Below are positions 22,624 to 32,400 of a DNA stretch of 40,287 bases, piece by piece. A program made the translations under genes and the position numbers. The notes under the pieces were generated by a model, which saw only the letters and a program-made list of their open reading frames with translations, was not told where the DNA came from and made no database searches. Positions within the stretch are counted from its first letter, which is position 1; every line of letters begins with the position of its first letter. Source of the stretch: Caldilineaceae bacterium (GTDB taxonomy: Bacteria; Chloroflexota; Anaerolineae; Caldilineales; Caldilineaceae); the NCBI GenBank assembly GCA_022842065.1, contig JALHQH010000079.1, forward strand, positions 1 through 40,287. Reading direction: 5' to 3'.

Positions 22624-24504
22624 ATGATAAGCTGGAAAGCAATATCCATTATTCCACTTGTCCTAAAGCGACTGATGACTATGTACTACACTACCTCGCA
22701 AGATCAACTTTTCCTGCTCAATCAGATTGACGCGTTACAACAAATTGGCGATTTTGGACAGGCCGCCACCCGGTTGGCGACCACCATCGAAACCTTACTG
22801 GATCGTTGCCCGTCGGCGGCCATTCAGGCAATCCTTGCCCGTTTTCCGGCCACACACTTGGCCGAAGATCGCCATCTTGCTTATGTCACCGGTATGTGCT
22901 ATGCCCATACCGGTCAGATTCAGGCTGCGATCAAACGCTTGGAGCGCGCCCGCTTTTCGTATACCGCCACCGATCCCCAAATTGAGCAGGCGGTGCGCTG
23001 TTCGCTAGCGTTGGCGCGCCTTTACTGTAGCCGTGAAGAATTCCAGACAGCGTATCACCAGCTCCACACCCATGTCCAACCCTGGATCGAACAAGGGCTC
23101 CTCACCGAGCCGACGCTCTGCGCACGTTTTTATCTACGGATGGCCGAGCTTACCCCAGACATTGGCTACTTCGGTCAGACGGCTGATTATGCGCGCAAGG
23201 CGCTAACGATCTATCAGGAGAGCAACGATCTGTCCGGCCAGTATTTCGCCTTGGTGCGGCTTGCCTCCGCGTTAATTCACCAAGGGGCCAACGGTGAGGC
23301 CGCCCATACCATTGCCGTGGCCAAAGCATGTCTCGCGGCTGGCGACTTTGCGCCACTTGCCCATGCGCGGGTGCTGAATCTGGCCGCGCACTACCACTGG
23401 TATCGGGGTGAAATTGCCATCGCGCTGGAACTTGCGCAGCAGTACCTGGCCCTGGTTGACCAGGAAGCAACCAGCAACTTCCGCGTCTATGCGCGCATCC
23501 TGTTGGCCAATTTGCATCGCGATAGGGGTTGCTTTGCCGCAGCACGTCAGTGGTATACAGCCACCCGTCAGGTGACAGAGGAATTGCATTACCAGCTTTA
23601 TACCCCCTGGATCGATGCCCAAGAAGCCTGGCTCGATCTCTTGCAAGGGCGACTGGATCAAGCCAGGCGACACATTCACACCAGCTTACAAACTGCCGAC
23701 CTGGGGCAAGCGATGAGCTTTCAGGTAACGCTGGCTGTGCTCGCATTGCTGGAGGGCGAGCTAGCGACAGCAATGCGCCTCCTGACCGAATCAAGGGCTT
23801 TCTATGAGCAGTCGGGGGATAGATTAGCCATCTGCACGATCCACTTTTACCTGGCATTGATTGCATATCGACAGGGTCAAACCCAAGTCGGGCATCAGCA
23901 GCTTAACCAAGTCCTTAGCTGGTTGGCAGCACGCCACATCGACTATCTGCCCTACTGGTGGCATCCACCACTGCTAAGTGAAATTTGTGCCCAGGCCTTG
24001 GTCGCCGATCTCTATCCCGATGTCGTGGCGCGCATCTTCCTCAATCACCTGTGTGAAGCGGGTAAGGCAGCGCTGACGGCGCTTTGGCATGGTGCAGATG
24101 CAGGCGCGGCACAGCGTGCTTATCGTCTACTCCAAAGCCTGGGTGATCCGATTGATGCCTTAGTGGCACACTTGCCTGATGGTCCAGCCAAAGCCGTGGT
24201 GGCCAGCTTATTGCGGAGTGGGCAACTCGCAGCGAACACTTACCCACGGCTGGAACGGGAGTTGATGACGGCCATGCGGCGCCCCAAACCAAATCCCACG
24301 TTGATTGCGGTTTTTGGGTTGTATGTCAATGGGGTTGTGCGCGAGGAGATTGCAGAGCGGTTGGACTGTTCGCTGGCTGGTGTGCGCAACTATATTACGA
24401 CGATCTATGAACATTTTGGGGTAGAGATGGAAGGGTCTAAGACGCGGCGGGCGCGGTGGCAACGATTGGTGACTGTAGTGAAGGAGCGTGGGTTTGTAAA
24501 TTGA
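22624..24504 (+). CDS. TPR-repeat protein with C-terminal LuxR-like helix-turn-helix
   Basis: The protein of about 600-626 residues is nearly all helical, with repeated TPR-type pairs such as ATRLATTIETLLDRCPSAA, GQYFALVRLASALIHQGANGEAAHTI and GCFAAARQWYTATRQV. The final 70 residues (VFGLYVNGVVREEIAERLDCSLAGVRNYITTIYEHFGVEMEG) form a LuxR/GerE-type DNA-binding domain. This is the C-terminal half of a MalT-like STAND regulator; the N-terminal ATPase with Walker A/B motifs is absent. The start is uncertain: ATG at 22624, 22675 or 22681, none with a good ribosome-binding site. It lies just upstream of the secreted lipase-like gene, which it might regulate. Confidence 0.75.
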   Translation: MISWKAISIIPLVLKRLMTMYYTTSQDQLFLLNQIDALQQIGDFGQAATRLATTIETLLDRCPSAAIQAILARFPATHLAEDRHLAYVTGMCYAHTGQIQAAIKRLERARFSYTATDPQIEQAVRCSLALARLYCSREEFQTAYHQLHTHVQPWIEQGLLTEPTLCARFYLRMAELTPDIGYFGQTADYARKALTIYQESNDLSGQYFALVRLASALIHQGANGEAAHTIAVAKACLAAGDFAPLAHARVLNLAAHYHWYRGEIAIALELAQQYLALVDQEATSNFRVYARILLANLHRDRGCFAAARQWYTATRQVTEELHYQLYTPWIDAQEAWLDLLQGRLDQARRHIHTSLQTADLGQAMSFQVTLAVLALLEGELATAMRLLTESRAFYEQSGDRLAICTIHFYLALIAYRQGQTQVGHQQLNQVLSWLAARHIDYLPYWWHPPLLSEICAQALVADLYPDVVARIFLNHLCEAGKAALTALWHGADAGAAQRAYRLLQSLGDPIDALVAHLPDGPAKAVVASLLRSGQLAANTYPRLERELMTAMRRPKPNPTLIAVFGLYVNGVVREEIAERLDCSLAGVRNYITTIYEHFGVEMEGSKTRRARWQRLVTVVKERGFVN

Positions 24505-24789
24505 CGGTTAGAAAAGACAAAAGTCTTAAATTTCTAGACAAATTTCGGTATATACAAAGCAAAAAACGACTGAACATCAAAAAAATACGACTTTTTTAGG
24601 ACTTTATGTAACAAGGAAAGGAAGTGAATTTTTGGTAAGATCGTTACTATGCTGCTCAAATCTTTATTGACATCAAAACCTGTTCTGTGCGTTAACATTT
24701 TTATTTCTTATGGGTCACATGGGAATCAAGTGACAATCGAAAAAAGAAAAAAGTCGTATTCGTAGATACATCCCACAAGGAGAAAAGTG
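24505..24789. promoter_or_regulatory. AT-rich upstream region with a wide inverted repeat
   Basis: Very AT-rich. AATACGACTTTTTT at 24584-24597 is perfectly inverted at 24747-24760 (14-bp arms, 149 bp apart), and a TTGACA stands at 24667-24672 between them. No strong -10 box is obvious. It probably holds the promoter and control sites of the large secreted protein gene. Confidence 0.45.
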
Positions 24790-27700
24790 ATGAAAATCAA
24801 GTCGTTGTTAGTGTTTATTTGTTGCCTTACACTAATTTTGCCGCTACCCGCTACTGTGCAAGCTCAGAATCCAGGGCCTGTGAACGATGTAATTAAGCAA
24901 CGGCAGGAGTTGTCAGCCAGCGGTCAATTTTTATACGACTCGCTCTTTGGGGATGTCACAGCAGCAGCAATACAAGCATCTGCGCCCAATTTGGCAGCAG
25001 CACTTGATGTAAGCTCTCCAATTCTGCAGTCGGCTTCTATTGTGGGTGCTAATGCCGCTAGTGGCGTATTCAATGGGTTGGGTGTCATCCGACCTGAGAA
25101 CGGAAATAGCTTTGCTCTATTAAGCTCTGGTGTTGCGGGCACGGGGCAACCAGAGCCAGGTATTGATTTTGGAAGTACAGGTCCAGACGGCGATCAAGTA
25201 CATTTGACCTTGACACTTGCTATTCCAGCAGGTGCTAACCGCTTAAGCTTCGTCTACAACTTCCTTAGTGCCGAGTCACCAGATTTCATTGGCTCAATCT
25301 TCAATGATACTTTCACAGTGCTCCTTACAGACAGCAGCGGTGTACGTGAAATTGCACGTGCTTCGGTCAACAGTTCGGTGTTTATTCCAGTTTCGGAGTC
25401 GAATGCTGGCGGCTCTGGTTTTGATCTTTTCACACCTGAACCTTTGGGTGTTGATGACGTGTTTGGTAGTGGTTCGCCAGATGCCGGCCTTACCGGCTTC
25501 AAGACGATTAATGTTCCCGTTACTGGCGGTCAAACAGTGACACTCGAATTTACGGTGGAAGATCGTGGTGACGGTATCCTCGACTCGGCTGTAATTCTCG
25601 ACAACTTAATTGTCTCGTCATTTGAAATTGTTGATCCCAATCCTATCTTCCTCAACAATGGTCAAATCAAGAGTAATCCACAGAATGTCGCGCAAGGTGG
25701 AGAAGTACGCATTGGTGCCGCGGCTGACGGTGTGACACGTGTCTTACTACGCAACAAAGTGACCGGGCCAGGTACAGTTGAGTTCTGCCTTGTGAATAGC
25801 GCCGCGCCACAAGATGGTAAGTTAACTTTGCTCAGCGGTGGAGATGGCACAACTTGTGTAAATGCCCCCGTCGCTTCTACGACACAAGGTTTCATGGGCT
25901 TTGCGATCTACCAAACACCGGACGAGTTCAACCGCGGTGGTGACGGAGCACTAGCAGAACGCCCGATCCGTTTCCGCGCACGATTTACACCAACAAGTGG
26001 CAGTTCAACGACAAGCGAAATGCCCTTTAAACTAGTACGCCCGCCAGTGGTTTTGATTCATGGTTTGTGGTCGGATCGCTTAACGTGGGCGTTTCCTCTT
26101 CTAACTGATCCACGATTTTTTATTATCACAGCTGATTACCGCGATACTCATGCTGCCCCTTTCGATACCAACTTGGGATTACCATTCGAATATGTACGCA
26201 AAACTATTAACCTCTTTCGGTTACGTGGTCTTGCTGCGACACAAGTGGATATTGCTGGCCACAGTATGGGCGGTATCTTGAGCCGAAACCACGTCAGCCG
26301 CTCTAATTATAAATCTAACGAGAATTTCAACTCTGGCGATATCCACAAGTTGATTACCTTGAATACGCCACATACTGGATCGCCTTTGGGAAATTTAGTG
26401 CAAGGAATTCGGGCCATCCCAATTGTTGGTGGACTGTTCACTTCTGCTATGAATGCAAGTGGACATCCTATCAATCAAGGAGCACTTGATGATCTAGCAA
26501 AGGGAAGTGATGCAATCAACGAAATTCAACGGAAGGAAGTGGCTGGGCATGCGCTGGTCGGTACAGGTGGCGCAACGGCACTCACATTAATCCCTGGCGA
26601 AATTGGCGCTGTTTACCGAATTATTAGCCTTTTTGCTAACACGAATGATCTTTTTCAGAGTCTACAGCATGATGGCATTGTAGGTCGTGATAGTCAAGAG
26701 GGTGGCATGCCGAATAGTGCGATAACGATCTTTAACGGGCTTGATAGTATTCATACATCAGCTACTAGCAGTAACAACTACTCCAATCGACTCACTGAGT
26801 TATTGAATAGCAGCGCCAAAAGCTCACAATTTGCAGTGTTTCCAGCACCGGCTAGCTTGCCTTCCACCCAGTTAACTGTAGTCGAAGAGGCGATCTCTAG
26901 CGCAGCAGCACAACCAGCAACAGTGAATGAAGGTGGTCTGTTAATTACATTCCCTGCAAATGGAACGCAGGTGTCACCAGGGGCGACCGTTCATGTCGTG
27001 GCTACGCCACAATCCGGTGCTATTGTAGACAAAATATTGATTGTTGGACCAGATGTTGCCGTAGTAGATAATGTTGCGCCCTTCGAATTCGACTTATTGA
27101 TTCCAGTCGATGCAATCGGTACATTTGGGATCTCTGCGGTTGGCAAACAAGGGACAGACACGTACTACACTTCTAACGCGGTGACACTCCAAGTAGTTTC
27201 AACTGCAAACTTACAGGCGATTACATTGATTCCAGAAGAGACAATTCTCTTTGCGGTTGGTGAAAACGAGGACCTGACAGTGTTTGGTAGCTATGATGAC
27301 AATGCAGTACGTGATATTACCAGCCCTGATACAGGTACAACCTACTTTTCTTCTGATCCGAATATCGTAACAGTGTCGTCAGAGGGAAGTTCTACTGCTG
27401 TGAGTGTTGGCACGGCAACCATCGTTGCGCAGAACGGTTCTTTACAAGATAGCGTTTCTGTAAACGTACTATTGCCAAATCAACCACCGGTTGCTAACGC
27501 TGGGCCAGATCAGACAGTGACGGCAGGTAGTTTGGTGACATTGAATGGTAGTGCGAGCTTCGACCCGGATAACGGGCCACAGTCACTTAGTTATGAATGG
27601 TTCCAAATTAATGGGCCAGAAGTCACAATAGCAAATCCAACAACAGCTAGTCCAACCTTCACCCCCAGTCAAGATGGCAATTACACCTTTAGTCTAGTTG

Positions 27701-29220
27701 TGCGTGATGGCCAGGCAGATAGTCCACCAGATAGTGTTAGCATTACAGTTGGCAGTATATTACCTGTAGCGCCAAGCAACCTGACCGCCAGTGCTGCCTC
27801 ACAAACGCAGATCAATCTGAGTTGGACAGATAATAGCAACAACGAGAGCGGCTTCAAGATTGAGCGCTCACCCAATGGATCGACTAACTGGTCTCAAATC
27901 GACACCGTCGGTGTTAATGTAGTGAACCACGCTAATATTGGCCTGAACTGCGGGACAACCTACTACTACCGCATACGCGCCTACAATGCCGGTGGCGATT
28001 CAGCCTACAGCAATGGTGCGAACGCCCAAACGACAGCTTGCGCATCGCCAGACCTTATCTTTTCCGACAGTTTCGAGTCCGGCAACTTTTCGGCTTGGTC
28101 ATTCAGCTACACGAATGGTAGCCGCTTAAGTGTGAGCACAACGGTAAAACGCGTAGGGAACTATAGCGCACAAGCAACCATTGATGGGGCGAATATTGTT
28201 TACCTAGCGGATGACAGACCGAATGCCGAAGCACGTTATCGGGCGCGTTTCTACTTCCATCCGAATAATCTGACGATGCCCAAAAACCTTGCCCATCCCA
28301 TCTTTTACGGGGTCCAAGGGGGCAGTACATCGATCATGCGTGTCGGCTTGCGCAAATCAGGGGCAAAATATCAATTACGGGTTGGCTTAGTCAATGATGG
28401 CACAACGTGGAAGTATACGAGCTGGTTTACCATCAGCAATACCTGGCACGCGGTTGAGATCGATTTACAGGCAGCCACTAACAGCAGTGCTAAAAACGGT
28501 AGCCTAACCTTCTGGCTGGATGGCGTCCAGAAGGCAAAACTGACCAAGATCGATAACGATACCCGTCGTGTCGATGGGGTCTGGTTAGGGCCAATTACGG
28601 GAACACCTCCGGGCACGCGCGGTACCTATTATTTTGACGACTTCGTATCAGGACGCAGTAATTATATTGGCCCAGCGGCCAGTGTACAAGATGTGCTAGC
28701 AGCCGAAGCTGAGCCAGGGGTTGAAGCGACAAGCGAAGAGAGCAGCATTTCGGCCCTTGTGTTCTCCACCACTGTAGAGCCTGGGGCAGGTAACTCTCTT
28801 GCGGGTGATATTGGCGGCTTGTTGGTGAGCGCACAGTTGCCCATCAACACTTCCAGCGAGCCGCTCACAGCCATGTTGACCAGCACCGACACGCAAACGC
28901 TGCCGGATGGTTATGCTTTAGTGGGTGATATGTTCACGGTACGCCTGGCCAGTGCAAATGGCAGCGACGTGACGACGGCTGATCAACCAGTCATGCTGAC
29001 GATTGCTTACGCCGCAGCGATAGCAAGTGCGGGTCAACCTGTGGCACTCTCCCTCCAAGCCTGGAATGCTGAGGCAGAAATCTGGGAAATGGTCTCGGCC
29101 ACGGTGAATGAGGCTGATCAGACGATTACGGCTGTCCTCAACCAAGCAGCAACGTTGGCGGTTTGGCAGCAAGAAGAAGTCGCGACGAATTCGATCTATC
29201 TGCCCTACGTGCAACGGTAG
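24790..29220 (+). CDS. Secreted multidomain lipase-like protein (choice-of-anchor L, alpha/beta hydrolase, PKD, FN3)
   Basis: A 1476-residue exoprotein. Residues 1-26 are a signal peptide (LLVFICCLTLILPLPATVQAQ region). Residues 75-280 are a choice-of-anchor L domain (SNAGGSGFDL; FTVEDRGDGILDSAVILDNL). Residues 415-690 are an alpha/beta hydrolase of triacylglycerol-lipase type: oxyanion HG in VVLIHGLW, nucleophile Ser in GHSMGG near 491, Asp near 626 (HDGIVGRDS) and His near 653 (SIHTS). A Big2-like Ig domain (807-893), PKD domain (897-987, NQPPVANAGPDQTV), FN3 domain (993-1083) and a LamG-like lectin domain (1088-1293) follow. The tail is NSIYLPYVQR. The ATG at 24790 has AAGGAG seven bases upstream. 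Likely a surface or released lipase/esterase; its substrate is unknown. Codon use is AT-richer than in the left half. Confidence 0.85.
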   Translation: MKIKSLLVFICCLTLILPLPATVQAQNPGPVNDVIKQRQELSASGQFLYDSLFGDVTAAAIQASAPNLAAALDVSSPILQSASIVGANAASGVFNGLGVIRPENGNSFALLSSGVAGTGQPEPGIDFGSTGPDGDQVHLTLTLAIPAGANRLSFVYNFLSAESPDFIGSIFNDTFTVLLTDSSGVREIARASVNSSVFIPVSESNAGGSGFDLFTPEPLGVDDVFGSGSPDAGLTGFKTINVPVTGGQTVTLEFTVEDRGDGILDSAVILDNLIVSSFEIVDPNPIFLNNGQIKSNPQNVAQGGEVRIGAAADGVTRVLLRNKVTGPGTVEFCLVNSAAPQDGKLTLLSGGDGTTCVNAPVASTTQGFMGFAIYQTPDEFNRGGDGALAERPIRFRARFTPTSGSSTTSEMPFKLVRPPVVLIHGLWSDRLTWAFPLLTDPRFFIITADYRDTHAAPFDTNLGLPFEYVRKTINLFRLRGLAATQVDIAGHSMGGILSRNHVSRSNYKSNENFNSGDIHKLITLNTPHTGSPLGNLVQGIRAIPIVGGLFTSAMNASGHPINQGALDDLAKGSDAINEIQRKEVAGHALVGTGGATALTLIPGEIGAVYRIISLFANTNDLFQSLQHDGIVGRDSQEGGMPNSAITIFNGLDSIHTSATSSNNYSNRLTELLNSSAKSSQFAVFPAPASLPSTQLTVVEEAISSAAAQPATVNEGGLLITFPANGTQVSPGATVHVVATPQSGAIVDKILIVGPDVAVVDNVAPFEFDLLIPVDAIGTFGISAVGKQGTDTYYTSNAVTLQVVSTANLQAITLIPEETILFAVGENEDLTVFGSYDDNAVRDITSPDTGTTYFSSDPNIVTVSSEGSSTAVSVGTATIVAQNGSLQDSVSVNVLLPNQPPVANAGPDQTVTAGSLVTLNGSASFDPDNGPQSLSYEWFQINGPEVTIANPTTASPTFTPSQDGNYTFSLVVRDGQADSPPDSVSITVGSILPVAPSNLTASAASQTQINLSWTDNSNNESGFKIERSPNGSTNWSQIDTVGVNVVNHANIGLNCGTTYYYRIRAYNAGGDSAYSNGANAQTTACASPDLIFSDSFESGNFSAWSFSYTNGSRLSVSTTVKRVGNYSAQATIDGANIVYLADDRPNAEARYRARFYFHPNNLTMPKNLAHPIFYGVQGGSTSIMRVGLRKSGAKYQLRVGLVNDGTTWKYTSWFTISNTWHAVEIDLQAATNSSAKNGSLTFWLDGVQKAKLTKIDNDTRRVDGVWLGPITGTPPGTRGTYYFDDFVSGRSNYIGPAASVQDVLAAEAEPGVEATSEESSISALVFSTTVEPGAGNSLAGDIGGLLVSAQLPINTSSEPLTAMLTSTDTQTLPDGYALVGDMFTVRLASANGSDVTTADQPVMLTIAYAAAIASAGQPVALSLQAWNAEAEIWEMVSATVNEADQTITAVLNQAATLAVWQQEEVATNSIYLPYVQR

Positions 29221-29251
29221 CCTGAATCCGACGCTACGTTGCACTGATTAC

Positions 29252-29286
29252 GCATCGGCGTTCCAGACCAGCAAAGACGCCGATGC
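29252..29286. terminator. Hairpin downstream of the secreted lipase gene
   Basis: The 10-bp arm GCATCGGCGT (29252-29261) is perfectly inverted at 29277-29286. There is no T tract. It is the first of two adjacent hairpins in this convergent gap. Confidence 0.6.
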
Positions 29287-29310
29287 TCAATGCAACCACA
29301 GTCCAGACAA

Positions 29311-29364
29311 AGAGCTGATTTTGGCAGTAAAAGCGTACGTCACCTTACTGCCAAAATCAGCTCT
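29311..29364. terminator. Perfect 20-bp hairpin between convergent genes
   Basis: Arms 29311-29330 and 29345-29364 (AGAGCTGATTTTGGCAGTAA) are perfect around a 14-base loop. It serves the secreted lipase gene on the plus strand and the dehydrogenase gene on the minus strand. Confidence 0.8.
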
Positions 29365-29436
29365 CGCCTAAATCGCAACTCCACGCAGATTATTGATTGC
29401 TTATGTTATGCAGTGCGCGTTAACAGCCCGATTTTC

Positions 29437-30408
29437 TCACTCCGCCCACGGCAAAAACCGCACCTTGACCGCCTGCTTGGTCCGCAGCAACTCCACCCCT
29501 TCGCGGTAGCGACTGAGCGGCAGGCTATAGGTCGCCAGCGCGGCCAGGTCAAGTTTGCCGTCAACCACCAACTGTAAGGCCTGTTGGGCGGCCGGGCGGT
29601 TATGCCGTTCGTAGCCCAAGAGCTTGAAGCCCCGGCGCCAGTGCGCCCAGCCAAAACGGACCTCGTCGCGCAGCACCCCAAAGAGCGCGACCGTCTCCGC
29701 CGTGCGACTCATCAGCAGTTCAATCGGTCCGCTCAGGCCAGTACAGTCAACCGCGGTATCAAGGGGAAAAGCGCTTGCCCCCGATGTAGACCAGAACGCA
29801 TCATCGGGGGCGAGGGCGAGATCGGCACCGAGTTGGGTGGCCAGCGCGCAGCGGGCGGGCACGGGGTCAATCGCAATGACTTGTGCCGCACCATAAGCAC
29901 GCGCCATTTGCAGCGCGACCAGCCCCGCCGGCCCCAAGCCGTTGATCCCAACCCGTTTACCCTGTACTCCTTGCACCGTCGCCAGTTGATTAAAGGAGAC
30001 CTGCACACACATCGCCAATTCCAGCGAAGTCACCTTGGTCAGGGGCAGATCACCCGGGATCTTGAGCAGATTCTCGGTTTGGAAGGGCACATATTGGGCA
30101 TAACAGCCTTGCCGCTTTGCCCCCACATCACGCCAGGCCGCGACCTGATCGCCGACAGCGAATTCAGTTACCCCGTCGCCTAGCGCGGCCACTTCGCCGG
30201 CCATCTCGTGACCGGGTTGCCCCAGGGTGTAGGGATAGGGCAAGGGTACGCCCGGAAACATCGGCTCGCCGGACATCAGGTGTAAATCCCAATGCGGACA
30301 GGTTGTAATCGCCGCCACCTTCACCAACACTTCGCCGGCCAGGGGCTGCGGCATCGGCGTGTCGGCCCAAGTCACTTCCCCCGGTGCCACAATCTGCAAC
30401 GCTTTCAT
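29437..30408 (-). CDS. Zinc-type medium-chain alcohol dehydrogenase
   Basis: The 323-residue MDR dehydrogenase has the catalytic-zinc region: Cys in ITTCPHWDLH, and GHE in LGQPGHEMAGEVAALGDGV. The Rossmann motif follows as GINGLGPAGLVALQMARAYGA. The structural-zinc four-Cys loop is missing, so it is of the short-loop type. The substrate is likely an alcohol or sugar alcohol. It is preceded on the same strand by another MDR gene, with a hairpin between. The two together may oxidise successive polyols. No clear ribosome-binding site. Confidence 0.85.
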   Translation of the reverse strand: MKALQIVAPGEVTWADTPMPQPLAGEVLVKVAAITTCPHWDLHLMSGEPMFPGVPLPYPYTLGQPGHEMAGEVAALGDGVTEFAVGDQVAAWRDVGAKRQGCYAQYVPFQTENLLKIPGDLPLTKVTSLELAMCVQVSFNQLATVQGVQGKRVGINGLGPAGLVALQMARAYGAAQVIAIDPVPARCALATQLGADLALAPDDAFWSTSGASAFPLDTAVDCTGLSGPIELLMSRTAETVALFGVLRDEVRFGWAHWRRGFKLLGYERHNRPAAQQALQLVVDGKLDLAALATYSLPLSRYREGVELLRTKQAVKVRFLPWAE

Positions 30409-30434
30409 TGTCTACTGTCCTTTACGATCTGATA

Positions 30435-30527
30435 GAACGCGGATTTAGCCGCACCCAGGGGGTACCCGGACGGATTAGCGCGGATAAAAATCAGCGTTAA
30501 TCCGCCTAATCCATCAAATCCGCGTTC
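30435..30527 (-). terminator. Palindrome between the two dehydrogenase genes
   Basis: Arms GAACGCGGATTT (30435-30446) and AAATCCGCGTTC (30516-30527) are perfect, with nested GGATTAGCG/CGCTAATCC-like words inside. It begins 12 bp past the first dehydrogenase stop. Confidence 0.75.
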
Positions 30528-30538
30528 CATTTTTTAGT

Positions 30539-31561
30539 TTACCACGCCAGAATGACGCCCAACGCGCCTTCATGCTTCTGCTGAATTAGCCGCCACGCCT
30601 CGGCGGCCTGTTGCACGGGTAAATGGTGGGTAATCAGATCAAGTGTTTGCAGATCACCACTGGTAATCAGCGCAAGCGTCGCGTCCATGCGCGCTTTGGT
30701 CCACCCGGAGACCATATCGAGTGAGAGTTCGCGGTTACGCAAGGGTTGGAGTGCAATCTGGTCCGCCGTGCCATAGAAACCGGCCGAGATAATATGACCT
30801 TCACGGCGCATAACACCCATTAGTTGGGCGATGACGGGGGTCGAGCCAACCGTATCGACCGCGATTTGGACGCCGCTTGGGTAAATGTCCTGCACAAGGG
30901 TCAACCAATCCTGTTCATTGGTGTTGACCGTGCGGCGGCGTGGGCCAGCCCCAAAGCGCGCTAACCGAGCGGGATGGCGACCGACCAACAGCACATCCGC
31001 CCCGCGCCACGCCAAGGTCTGCGCCGCCCACTGACCGACCATGCCATCGCCGATCACCACCGCTTTCGTTTCGGCGGCCTCAACCCCGACCACGAATGGC
31101 GCACGTGTGCCACAATTATAGCCAACCTGCGTTAGCACCAACCCACTGTAGGCCAACGGCTCTACGCCCGCGACCGCGCTGGGGGGCAACTTCCAGATCT
31201 GCTCGCGCGGGCTGACCGAGTGCGAGATCTGCCCCGCCCAGGGCGAAAACATGCCATCGACCTTGCCCAGCGCCGCGAAGACCGTTTCGCCCACCACGAT
31301 GTCACTGATCTCCGCGCCCACCCATTCGACTACGCCGATCTTCTGGTAACCCGCCACCATGGGAAAGGGCCAGGGATCGCCAGGATAGTAAGGGGTGTCG
31401 CCCGCCACTCGCTCACCACGCAGAAAGGAACCTTCCGTCCCATTGCTGATCCACGAGTGGGTGGTGCGCACCACCACATCGCGCCCACCAGGGTCGGGAC
31501 AGGTAACCGGCAAATATTCAACCACATTCGGAGCCGTAAAAACAACCGCGTGTGCATTCAT
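30539..31561 (-). CDS. Medium-chain dehydrogenase (BchC/sorbitol dehydrogenase-like)
   Basis: The 340-residue protein has the MDR layout with an atypical N-terminal catalytic part (TTHSWISNGTEGSFLRGERVAG; PMVAGYQKIGVVEWVG). It lacks the usual GHE box; GYQ takes its place, as in the BchC-type branch. The Rossmann motif is VVIGDGMVGQWAAQTLAWRGAD. The substrate and zinc content cannot be told. It is the first gene of the minus-strand pair with 29437-30408. AAGGAAAAA stands upstream of the ATG. Confidence 0.8.
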   Translation of the reverse strand: MNAHAVVFTAPNVVEYLPVTCPDPGGRDVVVRTTHSWISNGTEGSFLRGERVAGDTPYYPGDPWPFPMVAGYQKIGVVEWVGAEISDIVVGETVFAALGKVDGMFSPWAGQISHSVSPREQIWKLPPSAVAGVEPLAYSGLVLTQVGYNCGTRAPFVVGVEAAETKAVVIGDGMVGQWAAQTLAWRGADVLLVGRHPARLARFGAGPRRRTVNTNEQDWLTLVQDIYPSGVQIAVDTVGSTPVIAQLMGVMRREGHIISAGFYGTADQIALQPLRNRELSLDMVSGWTKARMDATLALITSGDLQTLDLITHHLPVQQAAEAWRLIQQKHEGALGVILAW

Positions 31562-31663
31562 AAGTTACGTCATTTTTCCTTGCTGATTACCAAAGTATAT
31601 CCCCCTAGGCTGGTAACGTCAATTGAGGTGTATTGGCAGGAAATCTTTCCACAGACGAGTTGT

Positions 31664-32365
31664 TTATCGAATGCGAATCGCCGCCACATCCATATTGGCC
31701 GTCCCGTGCCAGTAGGTCCGGAATTCGAGCCGGTTGTTGGGGTTAGTCACGGTGATTGGCAGGCTGATCCGCGTCCATGCGTTACCCCCGACGAAGGCAG
31801 CAGCTTGCACAGTGCGTTGGGCTAGAAATTGATTCCTGTTGGCATCAAAGACTTCAACTGTCGCCATTGTACCGCTCGGTGCCGGTGCACGCAAGAAGAA
31901 ATCAGCGGTGTAATTCCCTTGTGGATACTGCCAATAGGGACCATAGGTCATAAAGCCGGGTTGCGATTCCTCTTTTACCCCTTTGACGGCTGAAAGCACA
32001 TACTGATCTACTGGGCTGCCCTGCTCCTCATCGACACGCAAGTAGTAATGGTTATTCGCCATCTGCAGCGGTGCAACACCCGCTTCGAGGACATGGACCG
32101 CGCCTGCCCCCAATGCGAGCACAGCAGTGGCTGTCCCTTCCGTACTCATATAACGCCCACAGCCACGGTCGGCGTGGGTTACCCATGAGAAACGCTTACC
32201 ATTGTGACGTTCCTGGAGCGACAGCAGATTCGCGCACAGCGCCACCCAATGTTGCACCAGTTCGTGCCGTTGGGTGGCGTGACCGCAGCGTCCATTAGGT
32301 GGCTGGTCAGGATGAGGAAAAGGGAGAGTTGGTAGATCTCGTCCACGTTCTATTCGTAGCGTTGT
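31664..32365 (-). pseudogene. 5'-truncated gene fragment with a C-terminal beta-sandwich
   Basis: The frame is open from about 32365 (just after an in-frame TAG) to 31664, but only a GTG at 32257 offers a start, with no ribosome-binding site. Coding-like sequence continues upstream of that GTG (RIERGRDLPTLPFPHPDQPP). The N-terminal part (RHELVQHWVALCANLLSLQE) is helical, and the C-terminal about 90 residues (NYTADFFLRAPAPSG; RISLPITVTNPNNRLEFRTYWHGTANMDVAAIRIR) look like a carbohydrate-binding beta-sandwich. I read it as the remnant of a longer gene whose 5' part has been lost, next to an exoprotein gene. It has no YLP-type tail. Family not recognised. Confidence 0.55.
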
Positions 32366-32400
32366 CTAAATTTCTCCCTCCCTCTCAAAATGTGCTTTGT

